Below, in pieces: positions 1 to 5,065 of a DNA stretch of 5,065 bases (position 1 is the first letter of the stretch; every line of letters begins with the position of its first letter). Under the pieces are notes generated by a model, which saw nothing but the letters and a program-made list of their open reading frames with translations, did not search any database and had not been told where the DNA came from. The position numbers and the translations under genes were made by a program. The stretch is from NCBI GenBank assembly GCA_030039995.1, contig JASHUL010000116.1, forward strand, positions 1 to 5,065. Direction: 5' to 3'. The DNA comes from Thermoplasmata archaeon. GTDB lineage: Archaea; Thermoplasmatota; Thermoplasmata; Lutacidiplasmatales; UBA184.

Positions 1-820
1 GCGTCGGCGGTTCCGGCGTGGACGTTTGCGCCGACGGTTGCTCCGTCGGGACCTCGACCGTCGGTGCCGGCTCCGAGAGAGCTTCCGGAATCGGTTCGGC
101 CGGCGTCGTGGGAGGGATGGCTTCCGCCTCAACCGGCGCCTCGGGGGTACCCACGCGGGACGACGGGCGAACCTCGACCGGGATCGCTTCCTCCGAAGCC
201 GGTGCGGGAGGAACGACGTTCGGGTCCGGAGGCGATGTCTCGCTCGCTGGGGCGGGTGGCTCTATCTCTGGTTGAGGCCGGTCGGGGGTCTCGTCGACCG
301 AGTCCGAGACCTCGCCCGCGGAAGGAAGTGAAGAGCGCTCGTCCGCAGCCGCCGGTGAGGGCGGCGGAGTGGCCGGCGGGGCCGCCAGCTCGACGCCGGC
401 CGGTTCGAGGGTGTCCGGGACCGGGCCCCCGTCGGTAGGTGCCATACTCGACTCCGCGGCCGTGGCGATCGGTAACTCGGGCGGCGGACGAGCGACCGGT
501 GTCTCCCGGGCCTCGTCCTCGGGTTCCCTCGACGGGCGAGCGGCCGGCGGTGGAGTGGGAAGCGGCGGGCTCTCGGCCGGGGCGTGCGGAGGCGGCGGAC
601 CGCGGTCGCTCTCGAGCTTCCGCATCGTCGGGGGGCCCCGAGCGACCGGAGGTGTACTCACGATAGGGACGTCGATCTCAGGCCGTCCGGGCGTGGCGGA
701 GTCGGCCGGTCCTGACGACGAGGCGAGGGAGATTTCCGAGGGCGTGGCCGCCCGCTGCGTCCAGGGAAGCACTCCCAGGGCGGCGCGGCGCTCCGCGGAC
801 GTCGGGGCCGGCGGGATCGT
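1..820 (-). other. Low-complexity Pro/Ala/Glu/Ser-rich tail of the IleRS paralog
   Basis: Residues from about 1087 to the edge (1359) are dominated by Pro, Ala, Glu and Ser with almost no aromatic residues, and no folded domain is visible. Short motifs recur, for example PPAPASE at 1274-1280 (bases 239-259) and again at 1290-1296 (bases 191-211), and PPxP runs around 1161-1180. This is expected to be a disordered, acidic linker. Whatever it tethers, if anything, lies beyond the left edge. The DNA stays in the same open frame, so this is not intergenic sequence. Confidence 0.75.
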
Positions 821-3800
821 GCCACCGAACTTCGCCACGAGCGCGCTCGCGATCGGTCGGCCGAAACCGGGCAGTCCGGCCAGCGTCTCCCACGACGCCG
901 CCCGGTACGCCGCGACGTCGTGTAAACCCGCGTCCCATCCGATCGAAGATTTGGCCGGCCCCAGCAACGGCGCCCCCACCAGCTGGTCCAGCTCCTCGCC
1001 CAGGGCGCGGACCGCCGCCTCCCGGGCGATCCACTCCGCGTCGGCGTAGTTGCGCACGGTCGGCAATAGGTCGGCGGGCGCGTAGGCCGGCCGGACCCGG
1101 GCGCCTCGGGCTCGGGCGGGCCGTTGTTTGGGTTCCCGCCCCGGCCCGACGGAGGTCGAGAGGTGGAACGACCATCGCGCCCCGGCCCGGGTTCGCCCGT
1201 GCGCGCGCCCGTGACCGGGCAGCTCCGCGTCCGAGCGCACGAGCCGGACGTCCGACACTCCGAGGTGCCGTGCGATCGAGACCAGCGCGGGCGACAGGTC
1301 CGCGGCGAGCGCCGGCGGAGCCGCGATGATGACCGCCGCCGGGGGTGAGGCGGCCGCGCCCCGGAGGCGATGGCGGACCCGCGCGACGACCTCGAGGCCG
1401 TCGCGCGAAAGGGGCGGGAGCGGAGACTCCGGAATCGGCACCCCGGTCGGAAGGCTCGCGTAGAGCTCCCCTCCCGCCCACTCGACCGGAACGAACCGGT
1501 CGGGGAGCGTCTCGGTCCACTCGACCATCGAGGGCAGGATCTGCGTCGGCTGGCCGTTGACCGTCACCGAGAACCCTTGCCCGGACGTCGCGTCGGTGCC
1601 CTTGCGTTCGGGCATGCGTCGCAACAGGTGGATGATCTGAGCGGCGCGGCTCGAGTAGACGCGCTGGATTTCGGCCTCGCGCGGCTTGAGCTGCCGGCGT
1701 CGTCCCGCCCACGGTGCGCCGGGCGACCCGACCTCGAGTTTGCCGACTCTCGCGAGACGTTCGATCGTCGAGGCCTCGGCGCGATACTCGTCCGCGACCG
1801 GGTCGGAGTCGACCACGACCGTCGCGGACGGGACCACCGTCGCGGGGGAGAGGCCCATCGACCGACGGAAACGGTGGAGCGCCCGGGCGACCGAAAGCCA
1901 GCGGTCCCATGCCTTGGCACGCGTCGGGTCGAGCAGCGTTCGGTCGACGCCGACCGGCGGCTCCTGGAACAGGCTCGCCCGGCTCCTTCGGAGCGCCCGA
2001 TGCACCGACTCCGCTGTGAACGGCGCGATCGGGCCGAGCAGTTCCGCCGCGCCGAACAGGACGTGCACGAGCGTGTGGAGCGCGACCCGGCGGGACGGAG
2101 GCGCGCCCGCCTCGGCCAGGCGGGGAGCGACCCAGTCGAGGTACTGTTCGAGGTCGTTCTCGAGGAAGGCGAACAATCGCCGGTGTACGACCGCGGGAGA
2201 CGACCGGTCGTAGTCGACGGTCGCCTGGACGCGCATCCGCTCGAACCGGGCGAGGAGCGCCCGGTCTTCCGGAAGGAGCTCGCCGAGCGAGCCGGTGATC
2301 GGTTGGGCATACAGCACGAGCGCCGCGCTGTCGACCGGGAGCAGCACGCGTCGCGCGGTGTCCCAGAACGCACCGAGGCGCCGCGCCTCCTGCGCGCATC
2401 GCTCCGTGAAGGTGGCCGTCGCTCCTTCGGACCCTTGCGCCCGGACGAACGCGGCCCGGACCGCATCGGCGCCGTAGCGTGCGACGAGCGCCGGTAGCTC
2501 CTGCTCGGGTACGGTAGGGAGCATGGTCAGCCGGACATCCCCCACGTTGCCGGCGACGCCGCTCATCGCCGCGATGTAGTGGACGAGGGTGGGAGCGCGT
2601 CGTCGCTCGTTGACGTAGAGCCGTGCGGCGTCGGACGGGGCGAACGGGTCGACGCCCGCCCAGGCCGACGCCGCGGCGTCGAACGCGGAGAGGAGCCGCC
2701 GACGGATCGCCCGTCGTCGGCCCCCGCACACGCACCGCCCGGCCGCGTTCTCGACGGAGTCGAGACGGTCGCAGGACGAGCACTCGAGGAGGGCCACCGA
2801 CATCGAGTCGTCGCTGCGTTGGGGTTCGCTCACCGGCCACGGGACGACCTCGAGCCGTTCGATCGGTCGGTCCTTCGGAAGCAGGGAGCGGTAGAGGGCG
2901 ACCTTCTCCGCGGGGAGCCGGGACGGTTCGAGGCACCAGGCGCGACCGGGGGCCCAGATGAGCGCGGTGCCGCACCGGACGCAGTGCGGCACGCCGCGGC
3001 GCACCCGGAGCCGGGCGAAGATCGCGCCGCCCTCTTCGAGGTCGCGCGCGACGAACTCGTTGCCGCTGTCGAGCTCGAGTCCGGCGTACTTGTGAACGAA
3101 CAGGATGTCGAACCGCCCCTTCGGCGTGACGAGCGGCCAGCCCGGCAACCGGAGCCGGTCGGCGATCTGGGTGTCCGTGCCCCCGTGGCCGGGGATCAGC
3201 GGGACGACCCCGGTGCCCGTATCGCTGACGTCCGTGACCGGCACGATCGTGCCGCACGGCGGCTCCATCTCGCCCCCCATCGGGAACTCGTGGCGGAGCG
3301 GGTGGTCGTAGACGCGGCCTTCCCAGTGACGGCCGGGGTGCTCTTCGAGGACCTCGACCTCCGACCCGGGCAACCAACGTCGGATCCGTTCGAGCGACGA
3401 TTTCGAAGTGAAGACGAGCTCCTCGGCGCCCTTGCGCCGGTAGCGCGCGATGACGTACGCCACGTCGGGATGGACCATCAGCGCGCTCGTCCCGAGCAGG
3501 CGCCAGGCCGCGTCGGTCCAGACGAGGGCCGCCACGGTTCGGTCGCCGTCCACGAACGGGAACCGGACGAGCAGCGTCTCGCCGTCCTCCTCCTGGTAGA
3601 CGATCAGCTCGGGAGAGCGGGCGACCGCGCAGGCGGGACAGATGCGCAGCGACACGTCCCGGACCGCGAGCGCGCCCATGTGCGCGAGGCGACCGACGAG
3701 CGTCTGCACTCCCGCGCGACGGGGGTCCGCGTCCCACGCCCGGCCCGCCGCACCGCCGACCCAGACGCCGAGCGCCGTGAGCGCCGGCTCGAGGCGCGGA

Positions 3801-4078
3801 GCGTCCGTCGGTGGGCCGCCGTCCTCGAGCCGCAACGTCCCTTGGGCGCGACGGCCGGCGAGCATCATCGCCCGGGCGTCCACGTCGGCCGCGACGGCGC
3901 GTTGAGCGACGAGCGTGCCGTTCTCTTGGGCGACGAACCCTCCGAGGAACTGTCGAACCACCGGTCCGTCCGCCGGGCCGAGCGGTCCCTGGACGGGGGG
4001 AAGTCGTTGCCCTGCCCAGACCGAGCGAGCGTCGCTCTCGATCGCGACGGGCGTCGGCTTCTCGGCGAGGGTCACCAT
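1..4078 (-). CDS. Degenerate archaeal-type isoleucyl-tRNA synthetase paralog with helix-hairpin-helix and Pro-rich tail (3' end beyond window)
   Basis: The frame runs 1359 codons from ATG 4078 to the left edge without a stop. An in-frame stop lies at 4169-4171 with no ATG, GTG or TTG between, so the N-terminus is fixed. The IleRS order is recognisable: DGP (37-39) and DVDAR (65-69) of the catalytic core; CPAC (147-150); CP1 editing domain with WTDAAW (187-192), WEGRVYDHPL (252-261) and PGHGGTD (296-302); PHCVRCGTALI (364-374); YGADAVR (535-541) after the KMSKS position; anticodon-binding domain with IAPFTAE (684-690); archaeal C-terminal region to about 980. HIGH is absent and KMSKS is replaced by about RLTML (516-520), so aminoacylation is very unlikely. 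A true IleRS should exist elsewhere in the genome. A helix-hairpin-helix (about 1060-1086) and a low-complexity tail follow. The PHCxRC motif favours IleRS over ValRS or LeuRS. The family call is by eye; the actual role is unknown. Codon third positions are strongly G/C, as expected for the true frame. Confidence 0.88.
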   Translation of the reverse strand, partial: MVTLAEKPTPVAIESDARSVWAGQRLPPVQGPLGPADGPVVRQFLGGFVAQENGTLVAQRAVAADVDARAMMLAGRRAQGTLRLEDGGPPTDAPRLEPALTALGVWVGGAAGRAWDADPRRAGVQTLVGRLAHMGALAVRDVSLRICPACAVARSPELIVYQEEDGETLLVRFPFVDGDRTVAALVWTDAAWRLLGTSALMVHPDVAYVIARYRRKGAEELVFTSKSSLERIRRWLPGSEVEVLEEHPGRHWEGRVYDHPLRHEFPMGGEMEPPCGTIVPVTDVSDTGTGVVPLIPGHGGTDTQIADRLRLPGWPLVTPKGRFDILFVHKYAGLELDSGNEFVARDLEEGGAIFARLRVRRGVPHCVRCGTALIWAPGRAWCLEPSRLPAEKVALYRSLLPKDRPIERLEVVPWPVSEPQRSDDSMSVALLECSSCDRLDSVENAAGRCVCGGRRRAIRRRLLSAFDAAASAWAGVDPFAPSDAARLYVNERRRAPTLVHYIAAMSGVAGNVGDVRLTMLPTVPEQELPALVARYGADAVRAAFVRAQGSEGATATFTERCAQEARRLGAFWDTARRVLLPVDSAALVLYAQPITGSLGELLPEDRALLARFERMRVQATVDYDRSSPAVVHRRLFAFLENDLEQYLDWVAPRLAEAGAPPSRRVALHTLVHVLFGAAELLGPIAPFTAESVHRALRRSRASLFQEPPVGVDRTLLDPTRAKAWDRWLSVARALHRFRRSMGLSPATVVPSATVVVDSDPVADEYRAEASTIERLARVGKLEVGSPGAPWAGRRRQLKPREAEIQRVYSSRAAQIIHLLRRMPERKGTDATSGQGFSVTVNGQPTQILPSMVEWTETLPDRFVPVEWAGGELYASLPTGVPIPESPLPPLSRDGLEVVARVRHRLRGAAASPPAAVIIAAPPALAADLSPALVSIARHLGVSDVRLVRSDAELPGHGRAHGRTRAGARWSFHLSTSVGPGREPKQRPARARGARVRPAYAPADLLPTVRNYADAEWIAREAAVRALGEELDQLVGAPLLGPAKSSIGWDAGLHDVAAYRAASWETLAGLPGFGRPIASALVAKFGGTIPPAPTSAERRAALGVLPWTQRAATPSEISLASSSGPADSATPGRPEIDVPIVSTPPVARGPPTMRKLESDRGPPPPHAPAESPPLPTPPPAARPSREPEDEARETPVARPPPELPIATAAESSMAPTDGGPVPDTLEPAGVELAAPPATPPPSPAAADERSSLPSAGEVSDSVDETPDRPQPEIEPPAPASETSPPDPNVVPPAPASEEAIPVEVRPSSRVGTPEAPVEAEAIPPTTPAEPIPEALSEPAPTVEVPTEQPSAQTSTPEPPT
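821..1072 (-). other. Helix-hairpin-helix-containing module fused after the IleRS-like body
   Basis: Residues about 1003-1086 form a predicted helical block. It ends in LAGLPGFGRPIASALVAKFG (1066-1085), a good match to the helix-hairpin-helix pattern L-x-x-LPGhG-x-x-x-A-x-x-h. This module is not part of standard IleRS. In other proteins helix-hairpin-helix motifs bind nucleic-acid backbones or mediate protein contacts, so a nucleic-acid-binding role is an inference. The preceding segment (about 980-1002) is Arg/Pro-rich and reads like a linker. Confidence 0.6.
3101..3540 (-). other. CP1 editing-like domain within the IleRS paralog
   Basis: These bases encode roughly residues 181-327, which match the CP1 (post-transfer editing) domain of IleRS. 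The usual WTTTPWT peptide is reduced to WTDAAW (187-192), losing most of the threonines that contact the tRNA 3' end and substrate. The block GTGVVPLIPGHGGTD (288-302) aligns with the GTG-VH-APGHG-DDY motif. Asp302 falls where the Asp conserved in IleRS, ValRS and LeuRS editing sites lies. Fold retention looks likely; hydrolytic activity is uncertain. Domain borders are approximate. Confidence 0.6.
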
Positions 4079-4085
4079 CGGTCGG

Positions 4086-4090
4086 CCACC
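4086..4090 (-). promoter_or_regulatory. Possible ribosome-binding site of the IleRS paralog
   Basis: Read on the minus strand, GGTGG lies 7 bases before the ATG at 4078. It is a partial match to the archaeal GGAGGTGATC Shine-Dalgarno region. It supports the ATG at 4078, which is also the only standard start in the frame. Confidence 0.4.
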
Positions 4091-4124
4091 GGTGCGCTCC
4101 GGAACGAGAGTAGCGGCCGTGCGG

Positions 4125-4133
4125 CGATAAACC
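4125..4133 (-). promoter_or_regulatory. TATA-like box for the IleRS paralog
   Basis: On the minus strand the sequence reads GGTTTATCG, one of very few A/T clusters in this GC-rich spacer. It lies about 47-55 bases before the ATG. With transcription starting roughly 25 bases downstream, the leader would be about 20-25 bases, enough to include the GGTGG motif. The TFB-recognition element is not clear. Confidence 0.45.
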
Positions 4134-4177
4134 CTCGGGCGGAGTTCGGACCGCCGACCGGAGCGACATCACGGCAA

Positions 4178-4186
4178 GGGTTATCC
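4178..4186 (+). promoter_or_regulatory. TATA-like box for aIF5A
   Basis: GGGTTATCC, preceded by the purine-rich GGCAA, lies about 36-44 bases before the aIF5A ATG. It shares the core TTATC with the box serving the divergent gene. A start about 25 bases downstream would give a leader of about 12-17 bases. It is a weak TATA match, supported mainly by position and by the lack of other A/T clusters. Confidence 0.4.
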
Positions 4187-4210
4187 TGTCGGGGAACTCC
4201 CCGTGCGTTC

Positions 4211-4214
4211 GGAG
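4211..4214 (+). promoter_or_regulatory. Shine-Dalgarno-like site of aIF5A
   Basis: GGAG lies 7 bases before ATG 4222, a normal spacing. It supports the start that gives a 128-residue protein beginning MAWTQQEV, typical in length for archaeal aIF5A. Confidence 0.5.
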
Positions 4215-4221
4215 AGCCTCG

Positions 4222-4608
4222 ATGGCCTGGACCCAGCAGGAAGTTCGCGAGCTGAAGGAGGGGCGTTACGTCCTGATCGACGACGAGCCGTGCCGCATCC
4301 TCAGCATCCAGATGTCGAAGCCGGGGAAGCACGGGGAGGCGAAGGCCCGGATCGACGCGGTGGGGATCTTCGACGAGCGCAAGCGGAGCGTCGTCTTTCC
4401 GGTCACGCACAAAGTCCAGGTCCCGATGATCGGCAAACGGTCGGCCCAGGTGCTCTCGCTCAGCGGCTCGGAGGTCCAGTTGATGGACCTCGAGAACTAC
4501 GAGACGTTCATGCTCGCCCTCGAGCCCGACCTCCAGGGCCAGCTGACGCCCGGGAGCGAGGTGCAGTACCTCGATGCCATGGGGAAGCGCCGGATCATGC
4601 GCAAGTGA
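4222..4608 (+). CDS. eif5a: Translation factor aIF5A (hypusine-containing)
   Basis: This complete 128-residue protein is the archaeal homologue of eIF5A and bacterial EF-P. It acts in the cytoplasm at the ribosomal E site, where it relieves stalling at difficult peptide bonds such as polyproline and assists termination. The N-terminal SH3-like domain (about 1-68) carries the loop SKPGKHGEAK (32-41). Lys36, in the GKHG context, aligns with human eIF5A Lys50, the residue modified to deoxyhypusine or hypusine. The C-terminal OB-fold domain spans about 69-128. Length, domain order and modification loop are all normal, and I see no truncation or frameshift. It is divergent from the IleRS paralog, with 143 bases between the two starts, and appears to be transcribed alone because a new TATA box lies before the next gene. 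Whether the long Pro-rich tail next door depends on aIF5A is only a speculation. Confidence 0.97.
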   Translation: MAWTQQEVRELKEGRYVLIDDEPCRILSIQMSKPGKHGEAKARIDAVGIFDERKRSVVFPVTHKVQVPMIGKRSAQVLSLSGSEVQLMDLENYETFMLALEPDLQGQLTPGSEVQYLDAMGKRRIMRK

Positions 4609-4671
4609 GCCCGCGACGGGCCCGACGGGCCGAACACGGCGTTCGCTCGCCGGTGGAAGTCGTTTGATTTA
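4609..4671 (+). terminator. Possible aIF5A transcription end: GC-rich hairpins then T-rich stretch
   Basis: Directly after the TGA, GCCCG-CGA-CGGGC (4609-4621) and the overlapping GCCCG-A-CGGGC (4620-4630) form short inverted repeats. The T-rich stretch CGTTTGATTTA follows at 4661-4671. Archaeal termination relies mainly on T-runs, and this one is interrupted and overlaps the next TATA box, so the assignment is tentative. Confidence 0.3.
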
Positions 4672-4674
4672 TAA
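4668..4674 (+). promoter_or_regulatory. TATA box for the right-hand gene
   Basis: TTTATAA is the best archaeal TATA match in the window and stands out in very GC-rich sequence. By usual archaeal spacing, transcription would start near 4697-4701. That is close to ATGs at 4705 and 4712, whose frames stop at 4738-4740 and 4763-4765, and about 90 bases before the clear coding region. It may instead drive a short leader RNA. Confidence 0.6.
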
Positions 4675-4681
4675 GGGGGTC

Positions 4682-4711
4682 CGGGCATGAATCGACTGTC
4701 CCGGATGCCCG
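4682..4711. repeat. Inverted repeat around the predicted transcription start
   Basis: CGGGCAT (4682-4688) and ATGCCCG (4705-4711) are perfect 7-base complements separated by 16 bases. The repeat spans the start site predicted from the TATA box at 4668-4674, a position where an archaeal repressor operator could act. In GC-rich DNA such repeats also arise by chance. Confidence 0.3.
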
Positions 4712-4755
4712 ATGCCTCTGGTACGGTACCCGGGGGCTAGGGGGAAATCCTACGT

Positions 4756-4789
4756 CGGGAGGTAACATCGGAGGGGTCGGTTCCTCCCG
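4756..4789 (+). promoter_or_regulatory. Hairpin that would mask a GGAGGT Shine-Dalgarno-like site
   Basis: CGGGAGG (4756-4762) pairs perfectly with CCTCCCG (4783-4789) across a 20-base loop, covering most of GGAGGT at 4758-4763. A second GGAGG at 4770-4774 could pair instead with CCTCC at 4783-4787, so two exclusive hairpins are possible. This could control translation of the coiled-coil gene. No start codon stands at normal spacing after either motif, so function is unproven. Confidence 0.3.
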
Positions 4790-4790
4790 G

Positions 4791-5065
4791 CTGACCCGCA
4801 TCCTTCAGGAGAAGGCGGAGGCGCTCAAGAAAAAGCGCCAGTCCGCCGAGGCGCAGCTGAAGGAGGTCGAAGAGCAGGTCACCGCGCTCGAGGGGCTCGG
4901 CATCTCCCCGCCCGAAGCTCCCGAACGCCTCGTGCAGCTGCGCGAGCTCGCCCGCCGCTCCGACTGGGACGGTGTGGAGATCCAAGCCAGGGCCCTCTCG
5001 GAGTACCTCGGCAAGAACGTTCCCGGCTCGATCGAGGCGCGACGGCGCAAGACCGTCGAGCTCGC
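4791..5065 (+). CDS. Coiled-coil protein of unknown function, 5' part only, start codon unresolved
   Basis: I do not recognise the family. From 4794 the frame reads TRILQEKAEALKKKRQSAEA, and a heptad-like, highly charged coiled coil continues to about 4892. A short break containing ISPPEAPE follows, then a second helical region with LRELARRSDWDGVEIQARA and a basic stretch, EARRRK, before the right edge. There is no signal peptide or membrane segment. Codon third positions are G/C-rich as in the neighbouring genes, so coding status is good. The 5' end is a problem: the frame is open back to the TGA at 4665-4667, but no ATG, GTG or TTG occurs before a GTG at 4932, which would remove the coiled coil. 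The coordinate 4791 is an in-frame CTG used as a conservative left edge. A start at 4687, 4705 or 4712 joined by a frameshift, or a near-cognate ATC at 4767 after GGAGGT, are alternatives. Confidence 0.6.
   Translation, partial: MTRILQEKAEALKKKRQSAEAQLKEVEEQVTALEGLGISPPEAPERLVQLRELARRSDWDGVEIQARALSEYLGKNVPGSIEARRRKTVEL

Noticed and set aside
369..1049. 226-codon Gly/Ser-rich plus-strand frame
   Set aside because: It is the complement of the Pro/Ala-rich tail; Gly/Ser richness results from reading Pro/Ala codons backwards.
1564..2466. 300-codon Ser/Arg-rich minus-strand frame
   Set aside because: It is a frame-shifted reading inside the anticodon-binding region of the IleRS-like gene and has no protein-like motif.
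1..4078. Calling the large gene a functional ileS
   Set aside because: HIGH and KMSKS are both absent with a fixed N-terminus and an unbroken frame, so an active isoleucyl-tRNA synthetase is not supported.
678..4172. 1164-codon open frame on the minus strand, Arg-rich
   Set aside because: It overlaps the IleRS-like frame on the same strand. It is dominated by Arg, Gly and Pro and shows no recognisable motif, whereas the neighbouring frame contains the whole IleRS order. GC-rich codon bias makes such shadows long.
2579..4255. 558-codon open frame on the plus strand, antisense to the IleRS-like gene
   Set aside because: Its composition is antisense-like (Arg, Asp, Glu, Gly), it has no motif, and it runs into the aIF5A gene. 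It mirrors the codon bias of the minus-strand gene.
4072..4410. 112-codon minus-strand frame crossing the divergent intergenic region
   Set aside because: It is antisense to the start of aIF5A and overlaps the start of the IleRS-like gene; no motif.
4712..4765. 17-codon ORF MPLVRYPGARGKSYVGR as an independent gene
   Set aside because: It is too short to support alone and has no recognised family. It is kept only as a possible leader or mis-framed N-terminus.
4731..4790. Resemblance of GGGCTAGGGGG to the 5' part of an archaeal SRP RNA
   Set aside because: The conserved S-domain bases do not follow; the sequence turns into a clear coiled-coil coding frame instead.
1..5065. CRISPR array, tRNA, rRNA or insertion sequence
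   Set aside because: I saw no regularly spaced repeats, no T-loop or cloverleaf pattern, no rRNA blocks, and no transposase or terminal inverted repeats.

Overview
The window is very GC-rich and comes from an archaeon. The clearest marker is a complete translation factor aIF5A gene with the hypusine-type loop. TATA-like boxes sit about 25-50 bases before gene starts, and the largest gene resembles an archaeal/eukaryotic-type isoleucyl-tRNA synthetase (IleRS). A Thermoplasmata-type lineage is a plausible guess, but no sequence feature proves it.

Layout. Positions 1-4078 (minus strand) are one continuous reading frame of 1359 codons with no stop. It begins at an ATG at 4078 and runs off the left edge. 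The protein aligns by eye with a whole archaeal IleRS: remnants of the catalytic core, the CP1 editing domain, the anticodon-binding domain and the C-terminal extension. The two class I catalytic signatures, HIGH and KMSKS, are missing. A helix-hairpin-helix module and a tail of more than 270 residues rich in Pro, Ala, Glu and Ser follow. I read it as a catalytically dead IleRS paralog converted to another role. Because the frame is open at the edge, it is easily missed: several Arg-rich shadow frames on both strands look like long ORFs and hide it.

Positions 4079-4221 are a divergent intergenic region with a TATA-like box and a possible ribosome-binding site for each flanking gene. Positions 4222-4608 (plus strand) encode aIF5A. 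Positions 4609-4790 hold GC-rich inverted repeats, a T-rich stretch, a good TATA box (4668-4674) and two hairpin-capable stretches, one covering a Shine-Dalgarno-like GGAGGT. From about 4791 to the right edge (plus strand) lies the 5' part of a gene for a charged, coiled-coil protein. Its frame is open from 4668 but contains no ATG, GTG or TTG before 4932, which is odd.

Two of the three genes concern translation: aIF5A, and a tRNA-synthetase-like protein transcribed divergently from it. The most interesting item is the degenerate IleRS fusion. The start of the right-hand gene is the second point to re-examine.
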